DNA from: Coix lacryma-jobi var. lacryma-jobi | Lineage: Eukaryota > Streptophyta > Magnoliopsida > Poales > Poaceae | Assembly (NCBI GenBank): GCA_009763385.1 | Contig: CM019830.1 | Location: forward strand, 97,652,649 to 97,716,648 | Direction: 5' to 3' | Length of the DNA stretch: 64,000 nt | In this document: positions 1 through 9,963 of the stretch, piece after piece | Position numbering within the stretch: the first letter of the stretch is position 1 | Layout: each line of letters opens with the position of its first letter | Notes under the pieces: model-generated | The model's input: only the letters and a program-made list of their open reading frames with translations | Told to the model about the DNA's origin: nothing | Databases searched by the model: none | Position numbers and translations under genes: made by a program

Positions 1-2993
1 AATATGCTCCGGGGCTTGCCTTGAGTGAAGACCGAGGCCTCGTGGGAGGGGCACTCGGGCAAGTTAGTGTCTGCCGCGAGGTCGACTTCCTCGGTTCTTG
101 GCAGCTCCTGGATCTCCTGCTCGACGTTTTCTTCCGGTTCCTGACTGGGCTCCGGGACTGTCGATCCTATTGCATGCAGCGAATAATAAAAAAATAAAAA
201 AAAAGCAGGGTGCGAGTTGTGGTGGTATGAAAAAGTAACATTTCTTGCAAACCAACAAAACCAACTTGTTGAACCACTTTTGTCATTGAGGTAAATACTT
301 ATTTATCTCATAAAATAAAATCCATTATTTCATCTATTTCTTATTTAATAATCCAAAAGAAACTCAGGGTTGAACTGCAAGTGCAATTTTCTGAACTCGG
401 AAAAATCCACAAAAATTCCAGAAAGACATTGACACCTACTGGACTTTACTAACCAAATTCCAGCAAGAGACAAAACACAAAACAGCGGCTACAAAAAGAT
501 GAAATATACTGCTCAACAAGTGCTTTGAACTATCTTTTCACACAAAAAGTGTCAAACAACAGATTTCATAATTTTTCAAGCTTCCTTTACTCATAAACAT
601 TCTACTGTAGAAAATTTATTGTCAGGGCATAAATACACAAACCTACGTAAAATAAACAAATCTATTCCAAAATAACCCCATTGAACTACAACCCTACAGG
701 AAAAGGGTGCTAAACTCATTTTCACATTTTTTCCAGATTCTACTTCACATTTCATATTTATCAAGAAAGTTCCATGAACAGAAACATTATATTATATCCT
801 ACATGAATTGCTTAAGAAAAACATAGAAAAGTACATTTATAAAGCAACTTCATTTTTATTCACATAACCAACCATGCTTACATTTTTCCTAACTAAAACA
901 TCATACACAGAGACTGTATGAATTTTCCCATAATTTATTTTGACCTATAAGTCACCTTAACATTTATTTCAAGAAAACAGCTAAAAAGGACTTTAAATCA
1001 TAACAGAAACTTTTCTACATAAACAGTGCCTCATACATTTTTCATAGATACATAACATGATAAGAAACCTACACAAAATTTTCCATGAATTATCTCAACC
1101 AGAAAACACCTATTTCCATTTATCTAAACAAAAGCACATAAACTGAATTAAATAAAAACAGTAAAATAAACTTTCACCAAAAATACTTTCATATTTTTCC
1201 ATGATAGATCTACTCATAAACAAGCTAACAAAACTGAAAGTACTTCATTTGGACTTTTAAAACGTGCTACACCAAAATAATAAGCTTTTCTGGAAATTAA
1301 AAACAAAAAGGAAAAATATTTGAATTTCCCGGCCCAACTCGCGTAGACTTGGCCCATAGACCAAGAGTGGCTGACGCGTGGGGCTGGCCAGGTCAACGGG
1401 CCCACGTGTCGGTGAAAGCCGGACAGGGGATGAGGGTTGACCGGCGATTGCTCGTCGCCGGTGGGGTTGTCGGCGGTGAGGTTAGGCTCGATGAGTTCGT
1501 CTCGACAAGGCGGACCCATCGGTGGTGATGGTTTGGCCAGTGGGTGGCCGTAGCTCGCCGGCGAGGAGCCATGGCGGACGGTGGCGGCGACGGTGCTCGG
1601 CTTGGCCGTTTCCGGTGGTCGCCGATGAAATTGGTGGAGGCAAAAGCTCAAGTGAACCCTAGGGATGCTATTCGAAGGGTTGGTTCGGTCGGTGAAGCTC
1701 CGATGGAGCTCGACCACGTGCATGGCCATGGCGGCGTCCATGGCGCTCGGTTGGGCCAAAGGGGAAGGCTAGAGGGCGGTAGAGTTGAGGCTAGGTGGTG
1801 TTCTCACCTTGCCATGGCGTGGCGAAGCTCGACGGGGAAGAGGGGACTCGGCGGAGGTTTGGTCGGGGACGAACGGCTCCGGGCTCCGAGCGGCGCTGAT
1901 GGCGACCGCGGCGGCGCTCCTCGAACTCCGGGGTCGGTGAAGCTCGGGAGGTGGTGCTAGCGTGAGCACCGGGTGTCCGGGGTGTAGGCGGAGTGGTGAG
2001 CGGGAGGAAACGATCGGAGGTGGATGGGTGAGGTTGGAACGGCGGGTGCCCTTGCGGTGTCGAACGGCGGCGAGCACGAGCGTTCGCGCTCGCGTTCGTT
2101 CGTAGAGAGGAGGGGAGAGCTGGCAGGCGAGCGAGTGCGAATGAGAGAGCGAGTGAGGGAGCGAAGGGAGGTGCTCGGGTTTTGCTCCACGGAGCGGGCG
2201 AACGGCCGGTCGTGGCGGGGGCCACGGCGTGGCGTGCGGCGAGCGGCGGCACGGCGAGCGAGAGCAGCGCGGCAGGCGAGGCAGAGCGGGAGTGGGTGAG
2301 GCGGATTGTGGCATGCTCGGACACGCGAAGATCGAGCGGAGAGTGGCCAGGGGGAATTCGGCGCAGAGATCGTCGGCCACGCGGCGGCTTGGCCGACGTA
2401 CGGCGCGGCGCGGTCGGGGCAACCGGCGCGCGGCGTGCGGGCGAGTGCGCGCGCGGGGTGGAGCGGCGCGGCTGGGCCTGGGCCAAAAAGGCCAGATGGG
2501 GCGAATGGCTGGCGCCGGGAAAAAGTTGTTTTCCTTTTTCTTTTTCCAAAACCTTTTCAAACTTTGACCATTCAAAACAGTTCCAAAAACTTCAAACTAG
2601 GTTTTGACCCAAAAATAAAAGTTGCTCAAATAATTTTCTCTACAACTTTCATATAAGACACTTTTTCTGAAAACCATTTTTACAACCTCCACATAAATAA
2701 AGCCAATTTTTGAGACATAATTCATTTTGTTTATCTCATTTTTATTTGATGAATAATTTAGAACTAAATCAAAGTGTCAACATGAAAAGTACTAGCCTCA
2801 TTATTCTCTATTTTATAAAACTATTTGCCAAGTCAGAAAGTCACTCAAACAACCAAGTCCAATAGAAACCAAAATCCAAACAATAAATCAGAGACAAAAG
2901 CACGTTGATGCACATGAAATGATGCAATGCATTGCTTATGCATTTTAGTAGCTAAATGTAGTTTCTAATGCAGTGCTTGACACTAGGGTGTCA
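1..2993 (-). repeat. 3' LTR of family-1 chromovirus (partial)
   Basis: The stretch is homologous to 10993-13959. In plus orientation it ends ...GGTGTCA just before the pyrimidine-rich complement of the polypurine tract. It has three compositional blocks: AT-rich (about 180-1320), GC-rich (about 1330-2530) and AT-rich (about 2540-2993). The GC-rich block produces many overlapping open frames on both strands that are composition artefacts. I see no gene here. Confidence 0.9.
2618..2649 (-). promoter_or_regulatory. U3 hairpin, AAAGTTG...ACAACTTT
   Basis: An inverted repeat with arms AAAGTTG and ACAACTTT and an overall span of 32 nt. The same arms at nearly the same span occur in the matching part of other chromovirus LTR families in this window (19080-19112; 45179-45211). 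Its role is unknown; U3 position suggests promoter or chromatin function. Confidence 0.6.
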
Positions 2994-3519
2994 TAGCCCT
3001 TCCCCCCTTAAAGAAATCTCGTCCCGAGATTTGAGTTACGTACCAATCTTTATAAAAAGCGGGATAGTTCACTCGCAAGTACTCCTCGGTTTCCCAAGTC
3101 GCATCATTGGGTCCGTGGTTGCTCCAGAGGATCTTGTAAGTCTTCACCGTTCGGTTGCGAGTCTCTCGGGTCTTGGTGTCCAAACTCTCCTTGGGCTGTT
3201 CATAGTACTCTAGATCGGATCTGATAGTAACATCCGGGATCTGAACTTCCTCTCGTTCCGGGACTCGTAGACACTTCTTTAACTGAGATACATGAAACAC
3301 AGGAAAGACTGCGCTCATCTCTGGGGGTAACTGTACTTCATAGGCCACTTCTCCCTTTTTAGCTATGATCTGATACGGTCCCACGTATTGAGGTGCTAAC
3401 TTTTTCTTGATTCCAAAATGTTGGACCTTTCTCATAGGTGAGACCTTGAGATAAACATAATCTCCTACTTGAAATTCCAAGGGTCTCCTTCGTGTGTCAG
3501 CGTAGCTTTTCTGTCGGGA
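2983..3519 (-). pseudogene. Integrase C-terminus and chromodomain, downstream of a TAG
   Basis: This is the same reading frame as the gag-pol ORF, continuing after a single TAG at 3520-3522. It holds the integrase C-terminal beta-barrel region (FQVGDYVYLKVSP, then HVSQLKKCLRVP) and a chromodomain near the end (KILWSNHGPNDATWETEEYL). The frame ends with ISGRDFF overlapping the hairpin and polypurine tract, and its stop lies inside the LTR. Chromodomains of chromoviral integrases are thought to steer integration to methylated H3 chromatin. With the TAG read as a stop, this tail would not be made; the neighbouring copy has CAG (Gln) at that codon. Confidence 0.85.
2995..3030 (-). promoter_or_regulatory. 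Polypurine tract with adjoining hairpin
   Basis: The minus strand reads TAAGGGGGGAAGGGCT next to the 3' LTR (2995-3010), the expected plus-strand DNA primer. Just upstream, 3016-3030 is a perfect inverted repeat (ATCTCG-GGA-CGAGAT) lying inside the last codons of the chromodomain frame, where it encodes the residues ISGRD. Family 2 has the same arrangement at 45916-45949. Confidence 0.85.
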
Positions 3520-6500
3520 CTATGCTGCCTTGATATGTTGTTGTACGATTTGCACAATCTCCTCAGCATCCTTTACATAATCTGACCCATAAAATCCTCG
3601 ATCTCCTGATTCAACCCAATTTACCGGGGTTCTGCATCTTCGTCCATATAAGACTTCGAAAGGTGCCATCTTTATACTTTCGTGGTAGCTATTGTTATAA
3701 GAGAACTCTGCGAGGGGTAACCACTTTTCCCATGACTCTCCGGAGGATAAAACACAAGCTCTGAGGATATCTTCCAAAATTTGGTTCACTCTTTCTGTTT
3801 GTCCTACGGTTTGGGGGTGATAAGCGGAACTTCTTACCAACTTAGTCCCTAGCTCTTTGTGCAACTGTTCCCAAAAACGCGCTATGAACTGGGGTCCTCT
3901 ATCAGAGACAATCCTTTTTGGAACACCATGTAACCTCAAGATGTTCTGAATGTACAAGTCTGCATACTGATGAGTTCGGTGGGTAGTCTTAACTGGGATG
4001 AAGTGAGCCACTTTAGATAACTGATCTACGATAAACCAGATAGAATCGTTTCCTTTTTGAGTGGTGGGAAGGCCGGTGACAAAATCCATACTAATCTCTT
4101 CCCACTTCCATTCTGGGATCGATAAAGGTTGTAACAGCCCGGTAGGTCTTAGGTGTATAGCCTTTATCCTGCAGCAAGTATCACACCTTGCGACATGAGC
4201 TGCTACTTCTTTCTTCATCCTAGACCACCAATACCTGGTTCTCAGATCTTGGTACATCTTACTGCTTCCTGGATGGATAGATAACTTTGAATTATGGGCT
4301 TCATTCAGAATTCTTTCTTTCAGCTCCGTATCCTTAGGAATAACCAACCTCTGATTATACCACATAATTCCTTGTTCATCGGTCCTAAAGTTCAAAGAAC
4401 TATTGGTTTCCAACCTCTTCTTAATCTGACAGATCTCTTCATCGGTCTTTTGTCCTTCGATGATGTCACTTTCTAAGGTGCACTGAAGAGTGATATTGTT
4501 TAGCATAACAGGGTGCATAAGGTTGAATCCATCTTCCAAAAGTGGTTGTAGGGAGTTGCAATGAGTCTTGCGACTCAAGGCATCGGCTACAACGTTCGCT
4601 TTTCCCGGGTGGTAATGCACTTCAAGGTTGTAATCCTTAATCAATTCTAACCATCTTCTCTGCCTCATGTTCAACTCTGGCTGGGTGAAGATATATTTCA
4701 GACTTTTATGATCTGTGTAAACATGACATAGGTTGCCCATAAGATAATGCCTCCAGATCTTGAGTGCATGCACTACGGTTGCCAATTCCAAGTCATGAGT
4801 GGGGTAATTCTCTTCATGCGGTCTCAACTGGCGGGAAGCATAGGCGATAACTCTTCCATTCTGCATGAGTACACATCCAAGTCCGATCTTGGATGCGTCA
4901 CAAAACAGATCAAAAGGTTCCTCCAAGTTTGGCTGAGCCAACACCGGTGCGGAAGTCAACAACGTTCGCAGAGTGCGGAAAGCTGTTTCGCACTCTGGAG
5001 TCCATTCGAACCTCTTGTTTTTCTGCGTCAGACGGGTCATAGGTTTGGCTATTCTCGAAAAATCTGGAATAAACCGACGGTAATATCCAGCCAAACCCAA
5101 AAAGCTGCGAACCTCAAAAACACTTGTGGGCACTTCCCAATCCATGACCTCCTGTACCTTAGACGGGTCTACAGAGATTCCTTCCTCTGAAAGGATGTGG
5201 CCAAGGAAAGGTACCTTCTTAAGCCAAAATTCACACTTGCTGAACTTAGCATACAACTTATGCTCTCGAAGTCGGGTCAAAACAACTCGTAGGTGCTCCG
5301 CATGATCCTTTTTATTCTCAGAGTATACCAAGATATCATCGATGAACACCACAACAAACCTATCCAACTCGGGCATGAAGACCGAATTCATCAGGTACAT
5401 GAAATGTGCCGGTGCATTGGTTAATCCAAAGGACATAACTAGATACTCATAAAGTCCATATCTGGTGGAGAAAGCTGTTTTTGGTATATCCTCTCTTCTG
5501 ATCTTAATCTGATGGTAACCTGACCTCAAGTCGATCCTGGAGAACACTTTTGCCTTTGATAACTGATCAAACAAGACGTCGATTCGGGGTAAGGGATACT
5601 TGTTCTTTATAGTTACTGCATTAAGCAGCCTGTAGTCCACACACATCCTTAAAGTTTTATCCTTCTTCTTTACAAAGATGGCGGGACATCCCCAAGGTGA
5701 CGAACTAGGGCGTATCAAGCCTTTATCCAAAAGCTCTTGCAACTGAACCTTGAGCTCCACTAGCTCATTAGCGGGCATCCTATACGGCCTTCGAGATATG
5801 GGTGCCGTTCCAGGGACTAACTCTATAGCAAACTCTACATCCCTATCTGGCGGTAGTCCTAGCAACTCATCAGGAAAGACATCTGGAAACTCACATACTA
5901 TCGGGATCTCGGCTATCTGCTTTGCCGTGATATTGAACAACACTCCGATCTCATGAGGGTTTCGGGGTAACTTAAACCGAAAGGTAGACCCACTGCGAGG
6001 GCTAACCATAGAAACTACTCGCTCTGCGACGTCAAGATTGACCTTCCAGAGTTTCATCCAACCCATACCCAAGATCACATCCAAACCCAGACCAGGGATT
6101 ACGATGGGATCCACTATGGCCTTCTTATCCCCAAAAGTCATTTCCACTCCTTTAGCCATTTTACGCGCGGAGAGAACAACTCTGGCGGAACTTATCTGAT
6201 ATCCCCGATCTAACTCTACCAACTCAAGATTACTTCTTATAACAAAGTTCTCACTTATGAAAGAATGCGATGCTCCAGAATCGAACAACACAACTGCGGG
6301 GTATTGATTAACAAGAAACGTACCAGCGGTGACAGGTTCTCCTTCTGGTACTTCCTCCACGGTGGTGAAATGCACATTGTCGGTGCGAGGTCGGGGCTGG
6401 GTGTACGGCTTCTTTGGTTGGGGGCACTGACGTGACAGATGTCGAGTCTGACCACAGTTGTAGCATGGTCCAATCACATACGGGGTCTTGGGACCTCCTG

Positions 6501-7455
6501 CACTTCGTGCCTTAGTCTTGTTCTGCATCAGAGGAGCGGTGTAGGGCTTCTGAAAACCGGGACGGGGACGGTTGGTGGTGATCTTCCTCTGCGGGGGACG
6601 GAATCTTGCTCCAGCAACTGGCGGGCGATACGGGGTGCGTGCTCCGAAAGGGGTCCTCTGTTGAGACGAACCTCCTCCGTTCGCACGACGACGAGTCTCT
6701 GTCGCCAGCCTGCTGTCATTGGCCTCCTGGTTTAGGCAGTCACTGACGAAGTCACTGAAGGTAGTGCGGTGACTGTTGCCCATCTTTGAAAGCATGGCGG
6801 CACTCATGCCACGCTTGAAGCTTGCGATCTTCTTGGCCTCGTTGTTGACAAAGTCGGGGGCGTAGCGAGATAGATTATTGAAGCTGTGCAGGTATTCTGA
6901 CATGGACCTAGTTCCCTGGGACAACCTCATGAACTCTGTAGTCTTCATTTCCATCAGTCCACTAGAGATGTAGTGGTTGCGCATAGCAGTCGAGAACTGA
7001 TCCCAAGTGACACGTGCATTTGCAGGCAAGGATGCATGGTACTGGGCCCACCACAAACCTGCGGGTCCTTCCAACATGTGGGCGGCGTACACCGCCTTGA
7101 GCTCTTCCGTCAAACGAAGCAGACGGAACTTCTGGGTGATGGAGTTGAGCCACTCATCAGCCTCAAGTGGTTCGGTGGCTTCCTTGAACACCGGGGGACG
7201 GGTGTCCAAGAAGTCACGGTAGGAGCTGTACTGATTGGGTTCCGGGCCTTGGCGCTGGTGATGCTGCTGCGCAGTGTTGTTAGCGATGTTGCGAAGGGTG
7301 GCCTCCATGTGCCTTTGCATCTCCTCCATGTTCCTCTGGCTGCCCAAGAACTGGCCGAAAAACGCTTCCGGCATCATCGGCGGCGGTGGGGGAGGTGGCA
7401 AGTTCTCCTCCTGTCCTGCCCCCTGTCCACGTTGGCTGCGAGTGTGTGCCGGCAT
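3520..7455 (-). CDS. Gag-Pol polyprotein (Gag, PR, RT, RNase H, IN)
   Basis: One uninterrupted frame of about 1311 aa from the ATG at 7455 (MPAHTRSQ); another ATG lies two codons upstream. Counted from that upstream Met: Gag core about 80-250, zinc knuckle CYNCGQTRHLSRQC 333-346, protease FDSGASHS with Asp 394, RT 530-790 with FIDD at 706-709, RNase H acids near 855, 892, 917 and 960, integrase HHCC region about 1056-1096, and DDE residues Asp1126, Asp1187, Glu1223 (D-35-E spacing). All catalytic residues are present, so apart from the TAG that removes the chromodomain this copy could be active. One oddity: HPQTVGQTER, where HPQTDGQTER is usual. The ATG directly follows an acceptor-like ATATGCAG. 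Confidence 0.93.
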   Translation of the reverse strand: MPAHTRSQRGQGAGQEENLPPPPPPPMMPEAFFGQFLGSQRNMEEMQRHMEATLRNIANNTAQQHHQRQGPEPNQYSSYRDFLDTRPPVFKEATEPLEADEWLNSITQKFRLLRLTEELKAVYAAHMLEGPAGLWWAQYHASLPANARVTWDQFSTAMRNHYISSGLMEMKTTEFMRLSQGTRSMSEYLHSFNNLSRYAPDFVNNEAKKIASFKRGMSAAMLSKMGNSHRTTFSDFVSDCLNQEANDSRLATETRRRANGGGSSQQRTPFGARTPYRPPVAGARFRPPQRKITTNRPRPGFQKPYTAPLMQNKTKARSAGGPKTPYVIGPCYNCGQTRHLSRQCPQPKKPYTQPRPRTDNVHFTTVEEVPEGEPVTAGTFLVNQYPAVVLFDSGASHSFISENFVIRSNLELVELDRGYQISSARVVLSARKMAKGVEMTFGDKKAIVDPIVIPGLGLDVILGMGWMKLWKVNLDVAERVVSMVSPRSGSTFRFKLPRNPHEIGVLFNITAKQIAEIPIVCEFPDVFPDELLGLPPDRDVEFAIELVPGTAPISRRPYRMPANELVELKVQLQELLDKGLIRPSSSPWGCPAIFVKKKDKTLRMCVDYRLLNAVTIKNKYPLPRIDVLFDQLSKAKVFSRIDLRSGYHQIKIRREDIPKTAFSTRYGLYEYLVMSFGLTNAPAHFMYLMNSVFMPELDRFVVVFIDDILVYSENKKDHAEHLRVVLTRLREHKLYAKFSKCEFWLKKVPFLGHILSEEGISVDPSKVQEVMDWEVPTSVFEVRSFLGLAGYYRRFIPDFSRIAKPMTRLTQKNKRFEWTPECETAFRTLRTLLTSAPVLAQPNLEEPFDLFCDASKIGLGCVLMQNGRVIAYASRQLRPHEENYPTHDLELATVVHALKIWRHYLMGNLCHVYTDHKSLKYIFTQPELNMRQRRWLELIKDYNLEVHYHPGKANVVADALSRKTHCNSLQPLLEDGFNLMHPVMLNNITLQCTLESDIIEGQKTDEEICQIKKRLETNSSLNFRTDEQGIMWYNQRLVIPKDTELKERILNEAHNSKLSIHPGSSKMYQDLRTRYWWSRMKKEVAAHVARCDTCCRIKAIHLRPTGLLQPLSIPEWKWEEISMDFVTGLPTTQKGNDSIWFIVDQLSKVAHFIPVKTTHRTHQYADLYIQNILRLHGVPKRIVSDRGPQFIARFWEQLHKELGTKLVRSSAYHPQTVGQTERVNQILEDILRACVLSSGESWEKWLPLAEFSYNNSYHESIKMAPFEVLYGRRCRTPVNWVESGDRGFYGSDYVKDAEEIVQIVQQHIKAA

Positions 7456-7778
7456 CTGCATATCCCATTAATAAGCAGTCATTAGGTGATGTTACATTGA
7501 TCATGAATAAATACTGCGCTGTACATAATTTAAAATTTAGCACATGACCCAGTATAATTACTCATTCCCATACAACATCACAGAATAAGTGCTCGAAATT
7601 AGACATGCAAATGACGGATTTCCATAAAAGATGTCAGATCGAAGTCTGGACTTTGTCCAAAACCATACATGCCATCATACATCTTTAAACATAAAACCAA
7701 CACATGTTTGGGGTGTTACATCATCAGTGAGCACGCTCAAGCTGTACAAAAGAAAACGGCTCCTAGCGAATCTAACGC
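7456..7778 (-). other. Spacer between extra ORF and gag, ending in a splice-acceptor-like site
   Basis: These 323 nt separate the stop of the H3-like ORF from the gag ATG. They are AT-rich with no conserved frame. On the minus strand they end GGGATATGCAG immediately before the gag ATG, which looks like a 3' splice site. Inference: gag-pol may be expressed from a spliced RNA that skips the upstream ORF. Confidence 0.45.
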
Positions 7779-8831
7779 TCAGGCGTCTCCAGCGGCGGAT
7801 GCGGCGTCTCCAGCGGCGGATGCGGCGTCCTCTGCGTCGGCGTCGATCATCGGCTCGTCAACGTGAGCCTCCTCCGGTGGAACGTCGGGACCAAGGACCT
7901 CTCTGTTCTGGAGGTCCTGGGCCTCGGCTACGGGAACCTCGACAGCTGCTGGGGCGGCGGCCTCCTGTGCGGCGTGGTGCATCTGATGGACTGCCTCGTG
8001 GAGCTGGTCGATATAGGCCTGCTGGCCATGGATCTGCTGTATCAAGAGGTGAGCTCCCTCTCTGAGCTGGTCGAGCGCGGTATGGGCCTCATCCCTCTGA
8101 AGGGCGGTAGTCAGGTACATCTGCTCAGCTATGGTCCTGGCAGTGGTCTCTGCACCTGCGGTAGCACGTGCATCGTCACGCTCGAGAGTGATCTGGTGAA
8201 TCTTCTCCTGAAGACGGGCTACCTCAGCATCAAACTCTTCCTGCAGCTTCCTCTTGCTCTGGTAGGTGGCGGTGAGGGTGAAGGACACGCTCTCGAGAGT
8301 GCGCTCCAAACTCTCACATACACCTAACAAAGCTCCGGTGGCGCTCATCGCAGGCGTCTCGCAGTAGAACCTCTCCTCTGGACTCCCTGTCAAGACTGAC
8401 TCCAAAGTCTGCTTCCCGCGCAATGGAAAAAGTGATCCACGGGGGAACACTCCTGCCATAGCACTAGCTAGGTCAGCGGGAAAATGGGCAATGATATCCT
8501 TCAGCACCAGGTATGCTGCCCTGTTAACTCCATCCTTGGCACAAGTGCCTCTGGTGATCTCTGTCCATCCTGTCCAGTGAGGCTTGGCAGGCAAAGCTTT
8601 GACTTTGATCTCCACCATGACCAACGAATCCTGCCCATAGATCTTCTTCTGCCACGAGTACCTGGGCTCCTGTCCCTCCTCATAGCCCACGGCCTGCAGA
8701 ATCCTCCAATGGATAGTCGGCAACCCGAAGTAGGACAAGAACGTCTTCCGGGTCAACCTGGTGGCCAAACGGTGATGCGGAACTCCTCTTCCTCCGGTGG
8801 CCTTGCGAGCAGTCAGCTTAGTCCGGGCCAT
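7779..8831 (-). CDS. Extra ORF with histone H3-tail-like N-terminus, coiled coil and acidic tail
   Basis: 350 aa from the ATG at 8831-8829; upstream codons open only from a TTG and lie in an intron-like stretch. The N-terminus reads MARTKLTARKATGG, then P..LAT and TRK; allowing a one-residue insertion (Val before Pro16), 17 of the first 28 residues equal histone H3 (A1 R2 T3 K4 T6 A7 R8 K9 T11 G12 G13 P16 L20 A21 T22 R26 K27). Residues 30-165 form an unrecognised globular part (WTGWTEITRG, AYLVLKDIIAHFP). Residues about 170-290 are coiled-coil-like; 300-340 are acidic. The end has a 21-bp tandem duplication encoding AASAAGD twice. It lies between the leader and gag, on the element's strand. 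No histone fold follows, so it is not a histone. Function unknown; binding of H3-tail readers or writers is inference. Confidence 0.8.
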   Translation of the reverse strand: MARTKLTARKATGGRGVPHHRLATRLTRKTFLSYFGLPTIHWRILQAVGYEEGQEPRYSWQKKIYGQDSLVMVEIKVKALPAKPHWTGWTEITRGTCAKDGVNRAAYLVLKDIIAHFPADLASAMAGVFPRGSLFPLRGKQTLESVLTGSPEERFYCETPAMSATGALLGVCESLERTLESVSFTLTATYQSKRKLQEEFDAEVARLQEKIHQITLERDDARATAGAETTARTIAEQMYLTTALQRDEAHTALDQLREGAHLLIQQIHGQQAYIDQLHEAVHQMHHAAQEAAAPAAVEVPVAEAQDLQNREVLGPDVPPEEAHVDEPMIDADAEDAASAAGDAASAAGDA

Positions 8832-9528
8832 CTGTAGAAACAAAAGGGTTTCGAACTCTCGTGAGACGGATATTAAGTTGGCAAATTTTTATATAAAGGA
8901 GACAACTTTTAATTAAGGGGAGGTAATGTAAATGCAAGAATTTAAACATGATGCATGATCGTACTTACGTTCTCACTCACTAACATGACTCGTAAGTCCT
9001 AACGTTCTAGTCGGTGGCAAGAACGATCTCTCGTGCGTTATCTACATGTTCTACTTGATCGCATAGTTAGTGTACCTGCAGAAGATTCATTTCAGCCCAA
9101 AGCAATCCCAATTGTAAACAACTGAGTATTGGCTAATATGCGCAAAATGCATAGAAGCCAACACTAAACACTATGCACCAAAAGAGAAAACACCCTCAAA
9201 ACATTGATACCCTCATATGTGTCCGCGTGGAGCTCGCACATACTTGGTACAAGAACTCTCACCTAGACCGACGATTGGACGGTCATGCTCTCATATCTCA
9301 CAAAATCATTTTATGCATTGTCTTTTTTCCCGAGAATGGACCAGCAAATAAAGATCCAGCATGAAGCAAAACCCTGAACCCTGTTAGCAGTTAAGCCACC
9401 TGATTCCTATTATAGGCTTAAGGACGAGACTGGGCACACTTAGTAATCGAAAATAGTTTTGAAAATAGTTTTGAAATACCCATTTTAGTTCGGAAATAGC
9501 TCCTTGCGGATGCAATAACTTGAACCAT
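8832..9528 (-). other. 5' leader between primer site and H3-like ORF
   Basis: No conserved frame. On the minus strand it ends TTTTGTTTCTACAG directly before the ATG of the H3-like ORF, a strong polypyrimidine-plus-CAG splice acceptor. Pairing with the donor at 10021/10020 in the LTR would remove an intron of 1190 nt that includes the primer site. Confidence 0.5.
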
Positions 9529-9540
9529 GCTCTGATACCA
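9529..9540 (-). promoter_or_regulatory. Primer binding site (initiator tRNA-Met type)
   Basis: The minus strand reads TGGTATCAGAGC, the standard complement of the plant initiator Met tRNA 3' end. Two bases (9541-9542) separate it from the LTR, whose plus-strand start TGTGGCGGAACC is at 9543. This fixes the LTR boundary and orientation. Confidence 0.95.
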
Positions 9541-9641
9541 GCTGTGGCGGAACCGTCCTGATTATAAGGACTCAAGTACAGTCTTAGTCAATTACGTCTG
9601 ACATCAACCCGCACTTGAAGCCATATAACCCCGGTAGTCCG

Positions 9642-9659
9642 GAAATCTCAAAGGATTTC
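9642..9659 (-). promoter_or_regulatory. U5 hairpin GAAATC/GATTTC
   Basis: A perfect 6-bp inverted repeat with a 6-nt loop, about 100 nt from the LTR end. A matching hairpin sits at the same place in two other chromovirus LTR fragments (37004-37021, 39492-39509). In the first, one arm changes to GAAACC, which stays paired as G-U on one strand. Confidence 0.5.
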
Positions 9660-9963
9660 AACATCGTACAACATACAGGATCGCATCGTTCACGTATTAC
9701 ATTCGAAAGGATACAACACAGATAAACGAAATCGGATTTAAAACAACAGAGTGCAAATTTAAAATCGAGTTATTACAATACCGAATTTAAAGTGCGGAAG
9801 CTTAAATAAGTTTTGAAACACGACCACCACACATGTGGTCCAAATAAAACATTGTTTGATAACTCCAACTCAACACAACTCACTCCTCCCTTTTTAAGTA
9901 ATGTGCCACCAGTAGTCTCAGACCAGCAAAAGAAAAGGGGAAGCTTTTGGACGACCCTGCCCT

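Noticed and set aside
1544..2607. Several overlapping ORFs of 90-270 codons on both strands, repeated at 12671-13624
   Set aside because: They lie in the GC-rich block of an LTR, occur in several frames at once and consist of low-complexity Arg/Pro/Ala. The two LTR copies differ by frameshifts in them.
7779..8831. The H3-like ORF as a captured histone gene
   Set aside because: Only the first ~28 residues resemble H3; there is no histone fold, and the remainder is a different domain followed by a coiled coil.
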